From contig NZ_JACOFU010000008.1 of assembly GCF_014284275.1 (NCBI RefSeq), forward strand, positions 1-64,000: 64,000 nt of DNA, read 5' to 3'. The notes below the pieces were generated by a model. The model made no database searches. It was not told the DNA's origin and saw only the letters and a list, made by a program, of their open reading frames with translations. Positions within the stretch are counted from its first letter, which is position 1. Each line of letters begins with the position of its first letter. The translations under genes and the position numbers were made by a program. Of this stretch, positions 59,012 to 64,000 are shown piece after piece. The DNA comes from Affinundibacterium amnicola. GTDB lineage: Bacteria > Pseudomonadota > Gammaproteobacteria > Burkholderiales > Burkholderiaceae_D.

Positions 59012-59401
59012 ATGGCGATCATCGCGACATTAGCCACCATAGCCATGCTTTAAGCCTGTCTATATGAATGGATACACGCTGGCTTTCAAAATCTCAATCC
59101 ATCATCAACGCCATTTACCTCTCGTCAGGCAAGGAAGTTCGGCCTTGTTGATCGCCTTATTGCTGCAAATTAATTGCGGCAATGCGCAACAAATCTTCCA
59201 CTTCATCATGCGACAAATTGATCTCACAGCCAGCATTTCTAGTTTAGAATGCACCGTCGTTGAAAATCTCTGTATTTTTTGCAAACCACCAATACAGCTG
59301 ATCTTGTCCGCCAATGGGGAAAATCCGGACAAAACAACGGAAATCTGAGCTTTTTATAATTTCAACAAACGTTTCACAAAATATAAACAGGAGAAAATTG
59401 C
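59012..59401. other. Spacer without a convincing gene
   Basis: About 390 bases between the small exported protein and the peptide transporter. A 94-codon plus-strand frame (59064-59348) exists but lacks a ribosome site and looks non-coding in composition. The 60 bases before 59402 are AT-rich, and AGGAGAAA just before the ATG is a strong ribosome site for the transporter. Confidence 0.5.
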
Positions 59402-60910
59402 ATGAGCGGTGCTGCAATCACACCGGGTCAAGAGACCCCAATTCCAGAGTTTAAGCAAATCATGGGGCATCCGGCTCCACTTTGGATGTTATTCATGTCT
59501 GAGTTCTGGGAGCGTTTTGCGTTCTACGGTATTCGCTGGGCTTTGGTGCTCTATATTGTCGAACAATTTTATAAAGGTGATGGTTCCGGTCAGGCAGCGG
59601 CAAATCTGACTTATGGCTCTTATCTGGCACTGGTGTACGCTGCTGCTTTGTTTGGTGGCTATGTTGCGGATCGCGTCATTGGTTATCAACGATCGATCCT
59701 GATCGGTGCGGTATTCATGGCTGCTGGTCTGTTTATGATCTCCATTCCAAATGAAGAGATCTTCAAACTAGGCTTGGCAACGATCATTATTGGTAACGGC
59801 TTATTCAAACCAAATATCTCCACGATGGTTGGTAAGTTGTACAGCATCGCTGATACGCGTCGCGATTCTGGTTTCACTATTTTCTACATGGGTATTAACG
59901 TTGGTGGCTTCTTAGCACCAATCTTTACCCAGTTCCTGGCGCAAAAAGTATTCAGTACTGGCGACACACCTGCGTACAAGATTGTCTTCATCGCCGCTGG
60001 TATCGGTATGTTATTGAGTTTGGTCTGGTTCGCCATTGGTCGCCGCACTTTAAAAGGCATAGGCGCACCCGCTGAAGGTACAGAAAGCATGTCCCGCGTG
60101 ATTTATGTCGCGATTGGTGGCTTGTGTGTCATCCCAGTCGCTTACTTCTTGCTATCAATGGGCGCAGCGAAATTGCAAGGTATTTTGACAGTGTTGTTCA
60201 TCGGCCTGGCAGTGATGTTGATGGTAGAAGGCATTCGCAACGGTAATGTAGCTCGCGACAAAGTGATCGCGATGTTATTGATCTTTACTTTCAATATCTT
60301 GTTCTGGATGTTCTTTGAGCAAGCCGGTAGCTCCTTTACCTTCCTTGCGGAAAGCATCGTTGATCGCGATTTAGGTGGCTTCGTGTTTCCAACAGCATGG
60401 TTCCAAAGTGTGAACTCCTTAGCGATTATCGGTTTCGCCCCTATCGTTGCTGCAATCTGGGTGATGTTGGGACGTCGTAATTTGAATCCATCGATTCCAC
60501 GTAAATTCGGCCTTGGTTTGATCGGTAATGCCTTGGCATTTGGTTTGTTAATGTATGCGTTGACATTCTTGGTCGACGACAATAGCAAAATCCCATTCTG
60601 GACTTTGTTTATGGTGTATGTCATCCAATCCATCGGCGAATTGTGCTTATCACCAATCGGTTTATCGATGGTGACAAAATTGGCGCCAGTACGCTTAGTA
60701 GGTTTAGGTATGGGTGGCTGGTTCTTATCAACGGGTATCGGCAACAACTTATCGGGAATTTTTGCCAGCCACGTCAGTGGTGATAGCGGAATGTCTGTGG
60801 CATCTGCATTAAGCGGCTATACCTTCGGCTTCTACTCGCTGTTAGGCGCAGGCGTTGTGTTGTTCCTGATCGCACCGTTAATGCAGAAATTAATGCACGG
60901 CGTGAAGTAA
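59402..60910 (+). CDS. POT-family proton:peptide symporter
   Basis: A 502-residue inner-membrane transporter of the proton-dependent oligopeptide family, importing di- and tripeptides. The signature region is seen as MSEFWERFAFYGIRWALVLY (the ExxER motif of helix 1), then NGLFKPNISTMVGKLY and DTRRDSGFTIFYMGINVGGFLAP. Fourteen helices are predicted by eye. AGGAGAAA precedes the ATG. Single gene ended by a strong terminator. It fits with the peptidases elsewhere in the window. Confidence 0.95.
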   Translation: MSGAAITPGQETPIPEFKQIMGHPAPLWMLFMSEFWERFAFYGIRWALVLYIVEQFYKGDGSGQAAANLTYGSYLALVYAAALFGGYVADRVIGYQRSILIGAVFMAAGLFMISIPNEEIFKLGLATIIIGNGLFKPNISTMVGKLYSIADTRRDSGFTIFYMGINVGGFLAPIFTQFLAQKVFSTGDTPAYKIVFIAAGIGMLLSLVWFAIGRRTLKGIGAPAEGTESMSRVIYVAIGGLCVIPVAYFLLSMGAAKLQGILTVLFIGLAVMLMVEGIRNGNVARDKVIAMLLIFTFNILFWMFFEQAGSSFTFLAESIVDRDLGGFVFPTAWFQSVNSLAIIGFAPIVAAIWVMLGRRNLNPSIPRKFGLGLIGNALAFGLLMYALTFLVDDNSKIPFWTLFMVYVIQSIGELCLSPIGLSMVTKLAPVRLVGLGMGGWFLSTGIGNNLSGIFASHVSGDSGMSVASALSGYTFGFYSLLGAGVVLFLIAPLMQKLMHGVK

Positions 60911-60945
60911 TCTGCATCTGATATCAGACATTAATTAAGCAATCA

Positions 60946-60985
60946 AATCCCGCAAATAGCTATCGTTCTTTGGCAATTGCGGGAT
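60946..60985. repeat. Inverted repeat next to the terminator
   Basis: ATCCCGCAA and TTGCGGGAT (ends of the segment) form a 9-bp perfect stem with a loop of about 20 bases, between the POT stop and the terminator. No T-run follows. It may stabilise the transcript end. Confidence 0.5.
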
Positions 60986-60987
60986 AC

Positions 60988-61031
60988 AAAAAAAAGAGCT
61001 GGGGTCATTTATGTGACCCCAGCTCTTTTTT
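60988..61031. terminator. Bidirectional terminator between POT and DUF945 genes
   Basis: A 17-bp perfect stem (AAAAAGAGCTGGGGTCA at 60991-61007, TGACCCCAGCTCTTTTT at 61014-61030) has a 6-base loop and A- and T-runs on either side, so it can act both ways. The flanking genes converge on it. Confidence 0.95.
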
Positions 61032-61059
61032 ACTTCAACAGCAAGATTTCTGTTGCTGT

Positions 61060-62571
61060 CTATTTCATTTCCATCGCCGCAGCTTCTGCAGCAGCCGGAT
61101 CGATCTCTGGTTTAGGTGGAAATGCTTTGCCATTCACCAGCAATTGACCATTCTTCCAACTTACTTTAGAGCTCAACACTTTACCATCGCGCTTGACATA
61201 GCCTTGCTTTTCAAAGCCTTCAATCTGCGCGTAAAATTGACTACGCATCATGCCACGTGCGTCTGGATCGGTTTGTGTGCCATCAATTAATTCATCAATC
61301 ATCGCATCGGCCAAACTCACTTCACCCACGCTTTCAATTTTAGATAACAGCAATATCGGCGTTTCAAAGTCTACCGCAGCAACATCCTTGAACTGGAATT
61401 TTCCAGACGCTTTAAATTCGCCACTCTTACCTGTCAAACTTAAACGGTCGAGTGAGATTTCTGGATTGTGTTTTAAAATTTCAATACCGTATTGCTTCCA
61501 CTTCTGCTGCATTTCCAGCATTTTCTCAGGATTATTTTTGTATTGATCAATCGTCGACAATTCAACGAAGAGCTGATTAGCACTTGGTCCATGCAAACGC
61601 TTCAATGAATAGTCGTAATGGAAATTGCCGATTGGCGTGTCATTCATCGTGATATTCGCCATACCGAATTTCAAAGCAGAATCAATCAAATCGTTCTTGG
61701 AAGTCGTTGTACTTTCCAAGCTAATTTCTTTAACACTGAAACCTTTATTCGCTGCTTGTGCATTGGAAAAACTCATAGAAGCAATGCTAGCCTTAGACGC
61801 TCCGAGATACAAGAAACCGTCTGGGTAGGCACGCTCTGCATCACCTTGCATTTTGATCTCGCCAACTTTCACTGAAGTCGCACCTTTTGCTGCAAGCACA
61901 TCTAAGCCTGGCGAATGCAAATCAAACTTCAATTTTTTATAAGCTGCATCAAAATCAATCTCCAACTTTGCGCCCTTCCAATCCAACTTGTCTTGATTCA
62001 TGCCGACTGTCGTGTTGACCGCTGGACTGCTAATCGTTAATTTACCGCCACCACCATAATTTAAAACGGTGCGAATCTCGATAAATTTCTTATCGCCAAA
62101 AACCCGTTTAATTTCTTCTTTGGTTGTCGCATCGAGTACAAATTCTGTTTCTATCTTGCCGGCAGCAATACCCAAAATACCAGGAACAGGACCATGCTGG
62201 ATAGTGTTTACAACTTGAAACTGCACTGGCTTAAGTATCTTTGGCATCTCAGGCTGATGAGGATCGGCATCCGCCGCATCCGTTGCATCTTGCGGGTTTT
62301 GTGGATCTTGTCCGGCCTGATCTTGCAAGCTCATAGGGCTTGCGGCAGGTGACATGCCAGCGATATCAAACTCAATCGTACTTTCTTGTTTCGATGAAAA
62401 AATCCCGCGGGTATAGGTTTGCTTCACAATCTTAAAATTGGCAAACAACACATCTTTTTTATCTGTCTGTGACAGTTTGGTTTCCAAACGTTTGCCCGAC
62501 ATCCATGAGGCAGCAGGGTAAGCAACCGCTAAAGCAGCAACGACCGCAAGCGCAATTGAACTTTTTTTCAT
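61060..62571 (-). CDS. DUF945 (YdgA-like) exported protein
   Basis: A 503-residue protein with an N-terminal signal or anchor (about 1-23, MKKSSIALAVVAALAVAYPA). The rest has the long beta-rich pattern of the DUF945/YdgA family, with SWMSGKRLETKLSQ just after the anchor and PVQFQVVNTIQHGPVP in the middle. Probably in the periplasm attached to the inner membrane; function unknown. The ATG at 62571 lies directly before the signal. A low-complexity Asp/Ala/Pro stretch occurs at about 80-105. Confidence 0.82.
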   Translation of the reverse strand: MKKSSIALAVVAALAVAYPAASWMSGKRLETKLSQTDKKDVLFANFKIVKQTYTRGIFSSKQESTIEFDIAGMSPAASPMSLQDQAGQDPQNPQDATDAADADPHQPEMPKILKPVQFQVVNTIQHGPVPGILGIAAGKIETEFVLDATTKEEIKRVFGDKKFIEIRTVLNYGGGGKLTISSPAVNTTVGMNQDKLDWKGAKLEIDFDAAYKKLKFDLHSPGLDVLAAKGATSVKVGEIKMQGDAERAYPDGFLYLGASKASIASMSFSNAQAANKGFSVKEISLESTTTSKNDLIDSALKFGMANITMNDTPIGNFHYDYSLKRLHGPSANQLFVELSTIDQYKNNPEKMLEMQQKWKQYGIEILKHNPEISLDRLSLTGKSGEFKASGKFQFKDVAAVDFETPILLLSKIESVGEVSLADAMIDELIDGTQTDPDARGMMRSQFYAQIEGFEKQGYVKRDGKVLSSKVSWKNGQLLVNGKAFPPKPEIDPAAAEAAAMEMK

Positions 62572-62766
62572 GCGAAGTAATCCTTAATTAAAATAAACAA
62601 TCCGATAAAAGATGAAATAGAAAGGCGATAGTGTAACGACAAATAGCTACACTATGATGTTATAGGCAATAAAAAATATCTTTTCACCAGATCACATCAC
62701 AAATTCTGTCTGACAAAACAACGCCATATGAACTCGCAGTGGTGATCTATTGCAGTTACTTAGATG

Positions 62767-62799
62767 GTCACTTATTTAGTCACTTATTTAGTCACTTAT
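62767..62799 (-). repeat. 12-bp tandem repeat at the stop of the GGDEF-EAL gene
   Basis: GTCACTTATTTA is repeated 2.8 times. Read on the coding (minus) strand, each unit is GTGACTAAATAA in frame, so the gene ends with three in-frame TAA codons 12 bases apart. Confidence 0.85.
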
Positions 62800-64000
62800 T
62801 GTTTGCTAGAAGCCGATTGCTCTAACTGCTCTAATGCAGTATCCCGTTGCAAAAATCTAGCCTCAAAATCATGCGGGTTGAGCGCTTTGGCAATCAGGAA
62901 TCCCTGAATCTCATTGCAATTGAGTGCGCATAACAAATCTTTCTGTTCTTGCGTCTCTACCCCTTCCGCAATCACTTTCAGTTTTAGGGCATGCGCCAAA
63001 CTGATAATTGCCGTCACTATGGCAATATCGCTTTCGTCTTTTGTTAGGTTCATGACGAACGAACGATCAATCTTCAATTTATTGATGGGGAAACGCTTTA
63101 AATAGCTCAGACTAGAATAGCCAGTACCAAAGTCATCAATCGACATCTTGACGCCTAGTTTGGCGATGGCGTTAAGCTTCTTCAAGGTTTCTTCCACATC
63201 GCGAATCAAAATCGATTCAGTCAGTTCCAAAGCGATACAACTAGGATCAAGATGTGCATCGTCCAGTGCATTGGCAAGGTTATCAACAAAATTTGCCTGT
63301 TGAAACTGTAGCGCAGAGACATTCACAGAAATACTCAGATGCCGCCCATCTTTATTCCATGCAGCGGCTTGCGCGATTGCGGTATGAATAACCCAGTTTC
63401 CAATCGCGACAATCAAGCCACTTTCTTCCGCTATCGGAATAAATTTTGCCGGGCTGACTTCTCCCATATCTTTGTCATACCACCGGATCAAAGCTTCCGC
63501 ACCAAATACTTGATTCGTTTCCAAACAAAGTAAAGGTTGGTAATGCAAACGAAACTCTTGATGTTCCAAAGCTTGTCGCATCGCGTGATCAATCTTCATA
63601 CGCGACAACAAGCCAATGTTCATTTGGCGCTGATAAAAACGAAAATCAGAACGTCCGCGCTCTTTCACGTGATACATCGCGCTATCGGCGTTCTTAATCA
63701 AATCTTCAATTTTGCTACCATCCGCGGGATACAGCGCAATCCCAATACTACAAGTCACGCTAAATTGAATTCCATCCAAACTAAATGGCGCAGCTAAATC
63801 AGCGAGCACTCTACGCGCGCAAATTTCGGCGCCGCTGGCATTTGCTTGATGTAGCAAAAGAACAAATTCATCACCACCAAGTCGGGCAGCCGTATCAACT
63901 TGACGCAAACAATTCTTTAGACGTTCAGTCACTTCGATCAGGACACGATCACCGAATGGATGTCCTAAGGAATCATTGATTTGCTTAAAGTTATCGAGAT
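62796..64000 (-). CDS. GGDEF-EAL protein (cyclic-di-GMP enzyme), 5' part missing
   Basis: The coding frame continues past the window's right edge, so only the C-terminal 401 residues are present. The visible part begins inside a GGDEF domain (LDNFKQINDSLGHPFGDR, then ARLGGDEFVLLL with intact GGDEF), followed by an EAL domain (FGAEALIRW, then DDFGTGYSSLSYLKRFP). Both active-site motifs are intact, so it could make and break cyclic di-GMP. N-terminal sensor domains, if any, are outside the window. The last residues (SASSKQ) are followed by a 12-bp tandem repeat carrying extra stops. Confidence 0.93.
   Translation of the reverse strand, partial: LDNFKQINDSLGHPFGDRVLIEVTERLKNCLRQVDTAARLGGDEFVLLLHQANASGAEICARRVLADLAAPFSLDGIQFSVTCSIGIALYPADGSKIEDLIKNADSAMYHVKERGRSDFRFYQRQMNIGLLSRMKIDHAMRQALEHQEFRLHYQPLLCLETNQVFGAEALIRWYDKDMGEVSPAKFIPIAEESGLIVAIGNWVIHTAIAQAAAWNKDGRHLSISVNVSALQFQQANFVDNLANALDDAHLDPSCIALELTESILIRDVEETLKKLNAIAKLGVKMSIDDFGTGYSSLSYLKRFPINKLKIDRSFVMNLTKDESDIAIVTAIISLAHALKLKVIAEGVETQEQKDLLCALNCNEIQGFLIAKALNPHDFEARFLQRDTALEQLEQSASSKQ

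Noticed and set aside
59170..59260. Short minus-strand stretch reading SHDEVEDLLRIAAINLQQ before a stop
   Set aside because: Looks protein-like but only about 28 codons are open and there is no start; too short to support a gene or remnant.
59064..59348. 94-codon plus-strand frame between the small exported protein and the POT transporter
   Set aside because: No ribosome site, no recognisable domain, and frames on the opposite strand are as long; probably chance.
60142..60747. 201-codon minus-strand frame opposite the POT transporter
   Set aside because: Pro/Asn/Lys-rich shadow of a membrane protein gene; composition is that of a reverse frame.

Overview
The window looks like a chromosomal segment of a betaproteobacterium of the order Burkholderiales, most likely an Oxalobacteraceae member (Undibacterium-like). 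This is inferred from the order topB-smg-dprA-LysM gene // def-fmt, the rRNA leader with its boxA, the GTP-type PEP carboxykinase and the protein sequences as remembered. Base composition is moderate (GC in the high 40s by eye) with AT-rich spacers. No search was run, so genus level is a guess.

Layout. 1-545: the 5' end of a 16S rRNA gene leaving the window on the minus strand, with its leader, boxA and a strong P1 promoter. 628-8864: a minus-strand housekeeping row (DUF1631 protein, topB, smg, dprA, LysM protein), divergent from def-fmt at 9059-10545. 10.6-17.3 kb: a ZntB/CorA transporter, an MFS pump translationally coupled to a SufR-like regulator, riboflavin synthase, a LysR regulator and pckG. 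17.6-20.1 kb: a 2-hydroxyacid dehydrogenase whose catalytic Arg is replaced by His, and a TcyP-type cystine symporter.

20.7-37.2 kb is the most accessory-looking part: two Oar-like TonB-dependent receptors with a shared upstream block, a third receptor gene that has lost its 5' end and carries a frameshift, then a secreted S9 peptidase, an M64/DUF4214 peptidase and a secreted amidohydrolase. Together they suggest capture and breakdown of peptides at the cell surface. 37.3-40.6 kb: an HD-GYP phosphodiesterase and PAS histidine kinase operon.

40.5-49.2 kb: three small secreted or stress-type proteins, a DUF481 outer-membrane protein, dinB followed by a 180-bp snap-back repeat, a two-gene operon of a PLP amino-acid decarboxylase and a TPR/ATP-grasp protein (the best candidate for an undescribed pathway), an HExxH protein, flaG and tRNA-Arg(CCG). 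49.3-64 kb: membrane cytochrome c5, fadH, a small Cys-His-Asp protein bracketed by short direct repeats, a BLUF photoreceptor, a large metzincin-type protease, a solute-binding protein, a MATE pump, a POT peptide transporter, a DUF945 protein and a GGDEF-EAL protein cut by the window end.

No CRISPR array, prophage, complete insertion sequence or replication origin was seen.
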